Translations under genes and position numbers: made by a program | NCBI GenBank assembly: GCA_020638675.1 | Contig: JACKID010000001.1 | Span: 992,001 to 1,056,000 of the forward strand | From: Planctomycetota bacterium | Lineage (GTDB): Bacteria; Planctomycetota; UBA8742; UBA2392 | Reading direction: 5' to 3' | DNA: 64,000 bases | The notes under the pieces: model-generated | Database searches by the model: none | Told to the model about the DNA's origin: nothing | The model's input: only the letters and a program-made list of their open reading frames with translations | Shown: in pieces, positions 17,719 through 25,820 of the stretch | Position numbering within the stretch: the stretch's first letter is position 1 | Layout of the letters: each line of letters begins with the position of its first letter

Positions 17719-18778
17719 GTTTCCATCCTTTGAACTTGAACGTGACAGTCTCGTCGTGGGGGGACGATTCGCCCAGCCAGCTTGACCAGCCGAGGCGGGT
17801 GTGGTCGCTTGAAAGCTGCGCGCGTTTCATGCTGTCGCCGCGCAGGATCATGGTTACCTCATAGTCGAGGCAGTCGTTGTTGAACAGGTCGGTCAACTCG
17901 CGCAGTTGCGCGATGTTCGCGCCGTCCGGCAGGTATTCGAGCCAGGTATCGAATTCCATCGGCCCCAGGTTGATGCCGAAGTTGCCGGCGCGATCGAACA
18001 CGGCCGCGCCGAGCGTTGTGTCCTGCCCCAGCGCGCAGTTCGCCTGCCCGAGGCGATTGCGCTCGCGCTGGTCGATTTCGCACCAGCGCCCGCGGCATTG
18101 GTCGATGCTGACGGGCACTTCTTCAAAGTGGTCGGCCAGCAGCGCCTGGAGCGACGCCGCACTGCGCGGCTGCTGGGTCAGCAGACCGGCATAGGCCAGC
18201 AGACGGCCGGGCCGCATGGACTCGCCGCGCGGAAGGAACTCAAGCGTCGCGCCGATCAGCGTCAGCAGGCGTTGTGAGTAGTAGTCGCTGGCCTCGGCGT
18301 CGTACTGGACCGTGTGGCGATACTTCTCCCAGGTGCGGAACAGCAGGCTGAACAGGCGATGGTGGAACAGGTCCAGGAAGCCGCGCAGCAGACTCTCGTC
18401 GTTTTCGAGGCGGATCAGGTCCTCGGTGTAGAAGCTGGGCAGCGGGCTGGCCGAGCCGTAAAGACCCATGAAGGTGACGTCGAGCTGGTAGCGCTCGGCG
18501 CCGTCCGCCATCTCTTTGGACTCTACGTGCGCGATGTCGGCCGACGGGAAGCTCATGCTGAGCAGCGGGCGGATGCGAATGCGCTCAAGCTCGGGCGGAC
18601 CCTGGCGGCCAAGCTTCGGCGCGTCACGGTGCAGCCCGTGAAGCAGACGCACCGCTTCATAGAACGAGAAATGGTTCCCGTTCTGCAGAAGCTGCTTTCT
18701 GGCCAAAGCAGCGCTTCGGCCAGAAGAGGCACTCTCGTGCCCTAGAGGATGGCGCGTTTGCCAATCCGAGCCAGCCAT
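17705..18778 (-). CDS. tssG: T6SS baseplate protein TssG
   Basis: A 357-residue TssG (ImpH/VasB family). It follows a 37-bp overlap with tssF, the usual order. Family features visible are the N-terminal FSFYEAVRLLHGL, a central FMGLYGSASPLPSFYTEDLI and LLDLFHHRLFSLLFRTWEKYR-like segment, and a late QCRGRWCEI. TssG and TssF form the wedge of the baseplate with TssE and TssK. The start at the ATG 18776-18778 has GGAGAGG about six bases upstream. Confidence 0.93.
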   Translation of the reverse strand: MAGSDWQTRHPLGHESASSGRSAALARKQLLQNGNHFSFYEAVRLLHGLHRDAPKLGRQGPPELERIRIRPLLSMSFPSADIAHVESKEMADGAERYQLDVTFMGLYGSASPLPSFYTEDLIRLENDESLLRGFLDLFHHRLFSLLFRTWEKYRHTVQYDAEASDYYSQRLLTLIGATLEFLPRGESMRPGRLLAYAGLLTQQPRSAASLQALLADHFEEVPVSIDQCRGRWCEIDQRERNRLGQANCALGQDTTLGAAVFDRAGNFGINLGPMEFDTWLEYLPDGANIAQLRELTDLFNNDCLDYEVTMILRGDSMKRAQLSSDHTRLGWSSWLGESSPHDETVTFKFKGWKHGRG

Positions 18779-20490
18779 GCAAAAACCTCTCCACGTTTTG
18801 CGCCCTTTACGTTCAGGCGGCTGAAAGAATTCAGCGACACGTACTGCGTGAAAAACTCGTTCAGGATCGTGCCGAACAGGAAGGTTTCGCCTTCGCCATT
18901 CAGCAGGTCTTCGTCCACGGTTACTTCGACGTCGAGGCCTCGCACCGGCACGCCGTCAACCAGGATCGACGTCGGCGCGCCCTTCACACCCCTGATGCCT
19001 TCGAGCAGGCGTGAGTGGGCCTGTTCGGTCTGGCGGTCGATGCGCGCGCGGAAGTTGTACAGCCCAATCACGCTGCGCAGCGCGTCGACGCTCAGCAGCG
19101 ACATATAGTTCAGCGACAGGTGTGAAATCAGACGCCAGTGCAGGTCATCGTTGAGCGGCGGCGGCACGGTCGGCGTCGGGCGCGTGATGTTGCGGTACTT
19201 GGCGAAGATCGGCGCATTGCCCGTCTTCACGGAGATGTCGCCCGCATCCAGGCGTGACGGAAGATGCCCGTTCGTGCAGGTCAGGTCGATCGTCACGGTC
19301 TCGACGTTCGGGCGAGCATCCGGGTCCTCGGGGTCGAGGAAAGTGATCATCATTTCGCTGCCGGTGCCGGCGACCGCTTCGCGGCGGCGCGCGTGGTAGA
19401 ACAGCTCGTTGCGGCGGCCGGTGCGGGCCAGCTTGAATTGCGGGCTGTACTCGCGTTCCTGGGCGCTGCCTACCTCCAGCCCGTACACGCGATCAATCGA
19501 ATGCACTTCGAAGTGGCGGGGGTCGTCGCCGGCCGGTCGCACGGCGTACTCCGTGCGACCGCGCTCAAGGCGCACCGGATCGGCGTCGTGTTTGAACAGG
19601 TTCACGGCCGGCACGCAGTTGAGCTGCAGGTTCGCCTTGCTGACGGGTGGCATGTTTTCGGGCAGTCGCGAGAACTCGAAATCGACCACGAACTGGTGCT
19701 CTCCGCCGAATGCGGCCGTGCCGTCGAGGCGGTCGAGATCGATGAACATAAACTTCGCCGGCGCCGTGAAGTACTCCTGCAGCAGGCGGAAGCCCGGAAA
19801 GCTTGGCCCGGGGCCACCGAGCAGCGATTCACTGTCATCGAGCCCGACCGGCCGGATCGCCGAGGCGGGCAGCTCGTAGCTCTCGGACCCGTCGGCGCCG
19901 TCCCCCTTACGGATCACCACGCGACGAACGTGCCGCAGCAGCGCTACGTACAGAGACCGCGTGACCGCCGACTCGCCTGAAAGATGCAGGCGAATGGACT
20001 TTAGCCCGGCCTTGCCGAGACCCAGCTTCTGCGGGGCGGCAAGGCGCAAGCGCAGGCGGGCCGGAGCTTCCCGGCGCAGCTGCACGTCCGTGAGTTGCAG
20101 TGGCAGCAGGTCAAAGCCAGACGTCGTCCGGAATCGGCAGCGCGTGCCGTCGACGGGTGCGCTGTCAATTTCGATGCCGGCCGCGAGCTGCTTCAGGTCG
20201 GCCGTTTCCTTGTTGGTGTGCTCAAACTGAATGATGGTGGTGCTGGGGATCGGACGCAGGTAGTGCGGCCAGAACATCTCGGCGAGAGAGTGTGTGAACT
20301 CGGGCAGCTCGTCGTCGAGCTTCTGGCGAAGCTTTGCGGTAAGGAAGGCAAAGCCTTCCAGCATGCGCTCAACGTCGGGGTCGCTGCCGGGCTCGGCGAG
20401 GAAGCGTGCGGCTTCCGGGTTCGCGGCGCTGAATTCGCGCCCCATGTCCCGCAGGAAGACCAGCTCGTCTTGGTAATACTTGTTGAACAC
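18742..20490 (-). CDS. tssF: T6SS baseplate protein TssF
   Basis: A 582-residue TssF (VasA/ImpG) wedge protein. It starts at a GTG (VFNKYYQDELVFLRDMGREF), matching the conserved opening of the family, followed by AAFLAEPGSDPDVERMLEGFAFL-like sequence in which the DPDVERLLEG motif is recognisable. FWPHYLRPIPS and a late YVSLNSFSRL are also typical. It lies 38 bp downstream of tssE and overlaps tssG. The length is in the family range. Confidence 0.95.
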   Translation of the reverse strand: MFNKYYQDELVFLRDMGREFSAANPEAARFLAEPGSDPDVERMLEGFAFLTAKLRQKLDDELPEFTHSLAEMFWPHYLRPIPSTTIIQFEHTNKETADLKQLAAGIEIDSAPVDGTRCRFRTTSGFDLLPLQLTDVQLRREAPARLRLRLAAPQKLGLGKAGLKSIRLHLSGESAVTRSLYVALLRHVRRVVIRKGDGADGSESYELPASAIRPVGLDDSESLLGGPGPSFPGFRLLQEYFTAPAKFMFIDLDRLDGTAAFGGEHQFVVDFEFSRLPENMPPVSKANLQLNCVPAVNLFKHDADPVRLERGRTEYAVRPAGDDPRHFEVHSIDRVYGLEVGSAQEREYSPQFKLARTGRRNELFYHARRREAVAGTGSEMMITFLDPEDPDARPNVETVTIDLTCTNGHLPSRLDAGDISVKTGNAPIFAKYRNITRPTPTVPPPLNDDLHWRLISHLSLNYMSLLSVDALRSVIGLYNFRARIDRQTEQAHSRLLEGIRGVKGAPTSILVDGVPVRGLDVEVTVDEDLLNGEGETFLFGTILNEFFTQYVSLNSFSRLNVKGAKRGEVFAWLARIGKRAIL

Positions 20491-20528
20491 GCCCTACCGT
20501 CCCGTTGTCGGGGCGTTGCGCTGGCGCA

Positions 20529-20945
20529 TCAGGCGTTGAGGTTTACGTGTCCGGAGGGGTCCATCAGTGTGTCGAAACTGACGTGCCGCCCTTCCTTTGA
20601 CGTAGCCAGACGCGCTGAAACCTGGAAGCGCACCGCCAATCGAATGTCGTCGCTCTCGATCTGCAGAACCTGTACGTCCTTAAGCCTTGGCTCGTAGCGC
20701 TCGATGCACATGCGGATGGTCTTCTGCATCGTCGTCAGGGATTCTGGATAGCCCTGGGCGATCTCACTTGGTGAGGGAATACCGAAGTCCATCTGCGCGG
20801 GCGCCTGGCCTACCCTTGCGTTCAGAATGCGCGCGAGGTTGCGAAGGATCGACCGCACTTGCGCGTTGGTGTCTTCCTCCAACGTGCGTGCGGCGGTTCC
20901 TTCCGGGTTCTTCAACCTCTCGAACAGCGTGCGCTTCTGGAACAT
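20529..20945 (-). CDS. tssE: T6SS baseplate protein TssE (gp25-like)
   Basis: A 138-residue GPW/gp25-family protein that joins sheath and baseplate. It has an N-terminal TLFERL, RSILRNLARILNARVGQ, DFGIPS and a C-terminal ERYEPRLKDVQVL segment; the E-x-R dyad (YEPRL) is the conserved gp25 motif. The ATG at 20943-20945 has GGGAG about nine bases upstream. It sits between hcp and tssF in the standard order. Confidence 0.93.
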   Translation of the reverse strand: MFQKRTLFERLKNPEGTAARTLEEDTNAQVRSILRNLARILNARVGQAPAQMDFGIPSPSEIAQGYPESLTTMQKTIRMCIERYEPRLKDVQVLQIESDDIRLAVRFQVSARLATSKEGRHVSFDTLMDPSGHVNLNA

Positions 20946-21005
20946 CGGGCAAGGCTCCCACCGGGCATGGGGAGGGCTGCTGCCCTCCCCGCCCGGCAGA
21001 GATCA

Positions 21006-21491
21006 TTAGGCGTCCGGGTTGCTGAAGTCGAAGGTGGTCGGAACCTGACCGCCGCTGAGCCACGTCCACTCAATCTGGCGGTAGGCGAAGCCAACGAGTT
21101 CCATGTGGCTCATCGCGTCTTCGGCGCCCGCGCCGGCACCGGTGGGCATGTAGGGCTTGGCCTGGACGACGCGGCAGTCCTTCAGCTTGATGGTGAAGTA
21201 CTTTTCGCTGCCACCCTCAGTCGGGTTGTCGCGCCAGAACTCGATTTCGACTTCCTTGACCTTCTTCTTCTTGGCCAGGGCTTCGAAGATCTTGGGCGAA
21301 GCCTTGTCGATTTCCTTGCTGACGCTGCAGGCGCCGTGCACCGGCTCGCCGCGACCCTTGTTCTCACGCATGTCGAACGGGTATTCCATCGGGTGTTCGA
21401 AACCGCGGACGTCGCACCAATCCGAGTGGTCCTTGTCCTGGCTGCTACCCGGCATCCCGTCAATCTTCATGAACACTTTCATGCTGGCCAT
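21006..21491 (-). CDS. hcp: T6SS tube protein Hcp (TssD)
   Basis: The family start is the ATG at 21489-21491 (MASMKVFMKIDGMPG), preceded by AGGAG at seven bases; this gives 161 residues, the usual Hcp size. The longer upstream in-frame extension has no family similarity. Hexameric rings of Hcp stack into the inner tube. Recognisable are the FMKIDGMPGSS opening, a CSVSKEIDKASPKIFEAL helix, FTIKLKDCRVV and the late MELVGFAYRQIEWTW. A 286-bp non-coding stretch precedes it, so it probably has its own promoter, as expected for the most abundant subunit. Confidence 0.95.
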   Translation of the reverse strand: MASMKVFMKIDGMPGSSQDKDHSDWCDVRGFEHPMEYPFDMRENKGRGEPVHGACSVSKEIDKASPKIFEALAKKKKVKEVEIEFWRDNPTEGGSEKYFTIKLKDCRVVQAKPYMPTGAGAGAEDAMSHMELVGFAYRQIEWTWLSGGQVPTTFDFSNPDA

Positions 21492-21777
21492 GGCTGATCT
21501 CCTGGTGAATACTGCGCCTAAATCGTACAGTTCGGTTAGTTTTGTGGTCTCTTGCGCCACGTCGGCGACACTAGAACAATACGCCGCGTCAAAAAGGTCG
21601 ACAAGAATGAAACAAAATTAGTTAGAACGTAAAAACTATAAAACAATCTTACGCTTCTGACGAACTCTGGGGCTCTGACCCTGCAGAGTTGTGCTTCCGG
21701 AGCCAATACCGTGCTTCCGAGTGTCAAGTTCGGCGACTGGTTCAAGCCTCGAGCAAACCGGTCCCGACTGGACACGC
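21492..21777 (-). promoter_or_regulatory. hcp leader: hairpin, direct repeats and probable promoter region
   Basis: This is the largest gap inside the T6SS operon. AACTCTG (21663-21669) pairs with CAGAGTT (21684-21690), an inverted repeat that on minus is followed within about 20 bp by T-rich sequence, so it could attenuate read-through from tssC. A direct repeat GTGCTTCCG occurs at 21691-21699 and 21711-21719, exactly 20 bp (two helical turns) apart. On the minus strand TTGACA precedes the repeats. The stretch 21540-21660 is conspicuously A/T-rich. A separate promoter for hcp-tssE-F-G-clpV-vgrG is inferred; the exact start site cannot be chosen. Confidence 0.45.
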
Positions 21778-23259
21778 CTACTTCTTGTCCAGCTTTCCGA
21801 CCAAGCCGAGCGTGAAGAATGCGCCCATGTACTTGAAGTGCGGGCGCACCTGCATGCTGACCTTGTACCAGCCGGCTTCGCCCGGCACGTCGTCAACAAG
21901 GATGCTGGCGCTGCGCAGCGGGCAGCGTGAGCGGATCGCCGGCGACGGGTTGTCCGTGTCGGCCACGTACTGCCCGATCCACTTGTTCAGCTCGCGCGAC
22001 AGGTCATCCTTTTCCTTCCAGGAGCCGATCTGCTCGCGCTGCAGCACCTTGATGTAGTGCGCCAGGCGGTTGACGATAAACAGGTACGGGAGCTGCGTGC
22101 CGAGGCGGTAGTTCAGCTCGGCTTCCTTGCCCTCGGCGCTCTGCCCGAAGCTCTTGGCCTTCTGGCAGCTGTTTGCGCTGAAGAAGCAGGCGTTGTCGCT
22201 GCCCTTGCGCATGGTCAGCCCGATGAAGCCCTCTTCGGACAGCTCGTATTCGCGCCGCTCCGAGATCAGCACTTCGGTCGGGATCTTGGTTTCGATCTCG
22301 CCCATGCTGTCGAACTGGTGCAGCGGCAGGTCCTCGACCGCGCCGCCGGACTGCGGGCCGATGATGTTCGGGCACCAGCGGAACTTGGCGAAGCTCTCGG
22401 TCAGGCGCGTGGCGAACGCGAACGCCGTGTTGCCCCACAGGTAGGAAGCGTGGTTGTCGCGGACGTTCTCTTCATAGTTGAACGCCTTGACCGGCTTGGT
22501 GTTTTCGCCATACGGAAGGCGCAGCAAGAAGCGCGGGCAGGTCAGCCCGACGCTGCGGGCGTCTTCCGACTCACGGAACGACTGCCACTTGGTGTACTGC
22601 GGGCCTTCCATGATGGACTTCAGGTCCTTCAGGTTCGGCAGGCCCTGGTAGTCCTCCAGCCCGAAGAACTTGGGGCCGGCCGCCGCGATGAACGGCGCGT
22701 GCGACATGGTGGCGACAGCGGCGACCTTGCCCAACAGCGCAACATCCTGCGGGCCGGGTCCGAAGTCGTAGTTGCCGATGATCGCGCCATAGGGCTCGCC
22801 GCCGAAGGTGCCGTACTCGGCCGTGTAGACGTGCTTGTACAGCCCGGACTTCTGCAGCTCGGGCGCGTCCTCGAAATCCTCCATCAGCTGTTCCTTGCTG
22901 ATGTTGAGCATTTCGATCTTCACGTTCTCGCGGAAGTCGGTGCGATCCACGAGCATTTTCAGCCCGCGCCAGGCGCTTTCGAGCTTCTGGACTTCCGGGT
23001 TGTGCAGGATCTGGTCGACTTGCGCGCTCAGCTTCTTGTCGATTTCGCCGATCATCTGGTCCACGGCGGCCTTGTCGGCCTTGGCGAACTTGCTGTCCGG
23101 CGCAAGGATTTCCTTGAGGAAAGCCTGCACACCGAGCTTGGCGACCTCGTAGCCCTCGTCGGCCGGCTTCATCTTCGACTGCGACATGATTTCATCGAGC
23201 AGCGAGCCTTCTTCGGCCTGTGCTTCGCCGGGTTGCTTCTGCTGTTCAGCGTCTGCCAT
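21778..23259 (-). CDS. tssC: T6SS sheath large subunit TssC (VipB)
   Basis: A 493-residue protein from the ATG at 23257-23259 (MADAEQQKQPG), chosen because GGAG lies six bases upstream; a further in-frame ATG four codons earlier lacks a ribosome-binding site. Conserved TssC elements include ESAWRGLKMLVDRTDF, GNYDFG, the CPRFLLRLPYG stretch, NYEENV, WGNTAFAFATRLTESF, and the C-terminal VRPHFKYMGAFFTL. TssC pairs with TssB to form the contractile sheath. The gene lies downstream of tssB, separated by an unusual nested-repeat spacer. Confidence 0.96.
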   Translation of the reverse strand: MADAEQQKQPGEAQAEEGSLLDEIMSQSKMKPADEGYEVAKLGVQAFLKEILAPDSKFAKADKAAVDQMIGEIDKKLSAQVDQILHNPEVQKLESAWRGLKMLVDRTDFRENVKIEMLNISKEQLMEDFEDAPELQKSGLYKHVYTAEYGTFGGEPYGAIIGNYDFGPGPQDVALLGKVAAVATMSHAPFIAAAGPKFFGLEDYQGLPNLKDLKSIMEGPQYTKWQSFRESEDARSVGLTCPRFLLRLPYGENTKPVKAFNYEENVRDNHASYLWGNTAFAFATRLTESFAKFRWCPNIIGPQSGGAVEDLPLHQFDSMGEIETKIPTEVLISERREYELSEEGFIGLTMRKGSDNACFFSANSCQKAKSFGQSAEGKEAELNYRLGTQLPYLFIVNRLAHYIKVLQREQIGSWKEKDDLSRELNKWIGQYVADTDNPSPAIRSRCPLRSASILVDDVPGEAGWYKVSMQVRPHFKYMGAFFTLGLVGKLDKK

Positions 23260-23282
23260 GACTTGCTCCATTTCGGATTTTT

Positions 23283-23405
23283 GATTTTGGATTTTGGACT
23301 GGCTGGTTGCGCCGAGTCCAAAAACCGAAATCCGTTTCGCTTTGCGTTAGTTCTGCCGGATTTCGGTTGGATTGGGCATCAATCCAAAAGCCAAAATCCA
23401 AAATC
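23283..23405. repeat. Nested inverted repeats between tssB and tssC
   Basis: Outer arms: GATTTTGGATTTTGG at 23283-23297 and its perfect complement CCAAAATCCAAAATC at 23391-23405 (15 bp). Inner arms: AACCGAAATCCG at 23323-23334 and CGGATTTCGGTT at 23357-23368 (12 bp perfect). The arms are built of a 7-bp motif related to CCAAAAT, are far more A/T-rich than the flanking genes, and fill nearly the whole 151-bp spacer. The structure could fold into a long cruciform or mRNA hairpin, or be a dispersed mini-repeat. Confidence 0.8.
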
Positions 23406-23410
23406 TAGAA

Positions 23411-23914
23411 TCAGCTTTCGCCGCCTTCGCCGCCGCCCTTCTGGATTTCGCCGAGGATCTTCTCGCGGGTTGCCTCGTCGGTGATGATGGACTGGATCTT
23501 CTTGCGGAAGGCCGGGAAGTTGCCCATCGGGCCCTTCAGGGCGGCCAGCGCCTCACGCAGCTCGAGCATCTTCTTGAGCTCGGGCACCTGGCGTGCGACG
23601 GCGTCCGGGTCGAAGTCCTTGAGGTTCTTGAACTTCAGGTTGGCGGACAGCTCTTCGTCGTCCTTGCCCGACAGGGTGTTCTTCACGTTGACGTTGATGT
23701 TGATGTTCTGGTTCTTCATCACGTCGTTGAAGTTGTCCTTGTCGATGTTGACCGGCTTGCGGTCCTCCAGCGGCGTGTCGTCCTGGCCGAGCGTGAAGTC
23801 GCCCATCACCAACAGCTTGAGCGGAAGCTCTTTCTCTTCCGCGGCTCCGCCGGTGGCGGGCTTGTAGACGATGTTGACGCGTTCGCGCGGCGCTACAGAT
23901 CCTTCTTTGGCCAT
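23411..23914 (-). CDS. tssB: T6SS sheath small subunit TssB (VipA)
   Basis: A 167-residue protein with AAAGGAG six bases before the ATG. Family signature present: RVNIVYKPATGG...ELPLKLLVMGDF near the N-terminus, LEDRKPVNIDKDNFNDVM, and a DFDPDAVARQVPEL helix. It ends with a Gly/Glu-rich tail. TssB and TssC interlock to build the sheath that ClpV later disassembles. The gene is 29 bp downstream of tssA. Confidence 0.96.
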   Translation of the reverse strand: MAKEGSVAPRERVNIVYKPATGGAAEEKELPLKLLVMGDFTLGQDDTPLEDRKPVNIDKDNFNDVMKNQNININVNVKNTLSGKDDEELSANLKFKNLKDFDPDAVARQVPELKKMLELREALAALKGPMGNFPAFRKKIQSIITDEATREKILGEIQKGGGEGGES

Positions 23915-23943
23915 GACTTACTCCTTTGATGCCCGTATGGGCC

Positions 23944-24795
23944 TTAGTTTTCGTCGTCTTTCTTGATGCCCAGCGTTTCGTACACCTGCCTGCGTACATC
24001 GTTGTTCTTGACCAACTCGCCGATCACGTTCTCGAGGCTCATGTCGCCCCACTTGATGGCCCGCCCGATCAGGTAGGCGACCGGCGAATGCGGCTCCGTG
24101 CGCTTCAGGAAGTCCGCGACTTCGCGCAGGCGCTCAAACGCCACTTTACGGTTGGTAATCGGGCCGGCAGGCCCGGACGCGGCCGATGCTGCGGGGGTAT
24201 CCACGGCTCCACCTGTCTGGGCGGCGTCGCCCGATGCGGCCGGTGCGCCGCCTGCGCTCTTTGCTGCCAGTGCGCGGCTGAATGCCGCGAGTTTTGGGTT
24301 CGGTGCTTCCAGCTTGGGGTTCACGAAGGCGGCGATGGCGTCCACGGTCTGGACGGCCTGCTGCAGGATTGCCAGCTCTTCGCTTCCGGGCGGCGGCGAG
24401 CTTTCGAGCTGCGCGGTGACCCGGTCAATCAGCCAGTCCAGAGCCGAATCGCGCGCCTTCATGCGGCGAATTTCCGGGAACAGGCCTTCCCAGTGCGTCT
24501 GGCACATGCCGTTGATGGTGCCCAGGCCTTCCAGCAGGCCCTGGTAGCCCTGTTGCTGCAGCAGGGCGTACGAGTAGTAAGCGGCAACCAGCAGATCCTT
24601 GGACTTTTCGCCCAGGATCGTCTTGCTGAGGCTGACGACGTCGGGCCACTTGATCTCGCCGCCGGCCGGGTTGCCCAGTTTGCTGATTTCCGCCTCGAGT
24701 TGTTCAAACTCGGGTTCATAGCGCGCGGAAGCGCCTGCGGGCTTATCCCCGGGTATGGGGGCAGTGCCCAGCGGGGTTGTCATGCCTTCTGCCAC
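23944..24795 (-). CDS. tssA: T6SS assembly cap protein TssA (ImpA N-terminal family)
   Basis: A 283-residue protein starting with GTG at 24793-24795, with another in-frame ATG four codons later. The ImpA-type N-domain is clear: YEPEFEQLEAEISKL, WPDVVSLSKTIL, KDLLVAAYYSYALL, GLLEGLGTINGM, WEGLFPEI. An Ala/Gly/Ser-rich linker (about 185-215) leads to a short C-terminal helical segment (RKVAFERLREVADFLKRTEPHSPV, then YLIGRAIKWGDMSL). It is a short-class TssA. TssA coordinates priming and polymerisation of the tube and sheath. Confidence 0.9.
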   Translation of the reverse strand: MAEGMTTPLGTAPIPGDKPAGASARYEPEFEQLEAEISKLGNPAGGEIKWPDVVSLSKTILGEKSKDLLVAAYYSYALLQQQGYQGLLEGLGTINGMCQTHWEGLFPEIRRMKARDSALDWLIDRVTAQLESSPPPGSEELAILQQAVQTVDAIAAFVNPKLEAPNPKLAAFSRALAAKSAGGAPAASGDAAQTGGAVDTPAASAASGPAGPITNRKVAFERLREVADFLKRTEPHSPVAYLIGRAIKWGDMSLENVIGELVKNNDVRRQVYETLGIKKDDEN

Positions 24796-24872
24796 GCAGC
24801 CGCCTTTCTAGCGGGGTTTCTGAGCCAGGTTGTCTAGCGGGCCGGTCAACATAGCCGTCCAAAAGCCCTAAA

Positions 24873-25820
24873 TCAAACCTCTTTGGAGCGAGGCAATCTT
24901 TGCAGCAGGTCCGACAACTTGAGTGAAGGCTCGCTCAAGACTTCCTCAAACTGGGTCCGTGCGCGATCCAGCAGGGACGCATCGACCGACTGCTGCGCGC
25001 CGAGATCTTTCACCAGCCCGCCGACGCGCCCGGGCAGCACGAACGGCAGGAACGCCGTCGGGCTCAGCGCCCCGAAGCAGAGGTGCAGCCGGGTTGGCGC
25101 GGCCGACGAAGGCTCGTTCCAGAATGCCAGCGTCGGCAGCTGATTTGCCGCGCTGAAACGCCTGCTCAAATCGAGCCAGAAGGCCGCCTCGGCCTCCGGC
25201 TCGCTGACGGGCAGGCGCAGGGACTCACTTTCGGGCGGGCGCAGATCGGCGCCCCATGCGGCGAGTTGAATGGCGGCGTAGCGGCGCGGGTCGTCGCTGC
25301 TGCCGAAGTTTGCCGTCCAGTAGTCGCCGGAGTTGTGCCCGAGCACGTACTTGGCGAATGACTTGCGTGCCTCGGTCAGATCCAGCGTGAAGCGGAAGGT
25401 CTCGAAACTGCGCAAAAACGTGTTCAGGTCGATGGCTGAGTCGCTCCATGCCGCGAGCTCAATCGCCTTGGCCAGGAACGGCTCCATCGCCCAGGGCAGG
25501 TATGCGGAATCATTGCCGAGCGCGCCCGGCTCAATGACCGTGTACACCATGAACGGGTAGCGGCGCCCGGCTTTGTCGACCGATGGCTTGAACAGCCCGG
25601 CCAGGATGCGCCGCGTCTTCGGCGAACAATAGATGAAGCGCGATACGGGCGCGGCGTCGAAGCTGCTGTCCCACTTGCTGTCGAGTTGCTGATAGCCTTC
25701 GTAAATGCCCTCCTGCACCCAGGTGTCGAATTCGCGTACCTCGGCCAGCGACGCGTTGAAGCGTATGAAGTCGCCGTGCAGGGGCAGCTTTCCGAGACAT
25801 CCCGTGGGGTAGTCGGTCAC
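24873..25820 (-). CDS. tagF: TagF-like T6SS regulatory protein
   Basis: A 315-residue protein starting at a GTG whose last bases overlap the tssM stop (GTGA, 4 bp). The N-terminus is typical TagF/SciT (CLGKLPLHGDFIRFNAS, then FDTWVQEGI). TagF is a post-translational repressor of T6SS firing in Pseudomonas; in some species it is fused to a PppA phosphatase, but not here. A later LTEARKSFAKYVLG and SFAAN-type segment complete the domain. The 77 bp after its stop, before tssA, hold no recognised site. Confidence 0.85.
   Translation of the reverse strand: MTDYPTGCLGKLPLHGDFIRFNASLAEVREFDTWVQEGIYEGYQQLDSKWDSSFDAAPVSRFIYCSPKTRRILAGLFKPSVDKAGRRYPFMVYTVIEPGALGNDSAYLPWAMEPFLAKAIELAAWSDSAIDLNTFLRSFETFRFTLDLTEARKSFAKYVLGHNSGDYWTANFGSSDDPRRYAAIQLAAWGADLRPPESESLRLPVSEPEAEAAFWLDLSRRFSAANQLPTLAFWNEPSSAAPTRLHLCFGALSPTAFLPFVLPGRVGGLVKDLGAQQSVDASLLDRARTQFEEVLSEPSLKLSDLLQRLPRSKEV

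Noticed and set aside
24807..24841. Direct repeat TCTAGCGGG between tssA and tagF
   Set aside because: Only 9 bp, twice, in a short spacer; could be chance and has no other support.
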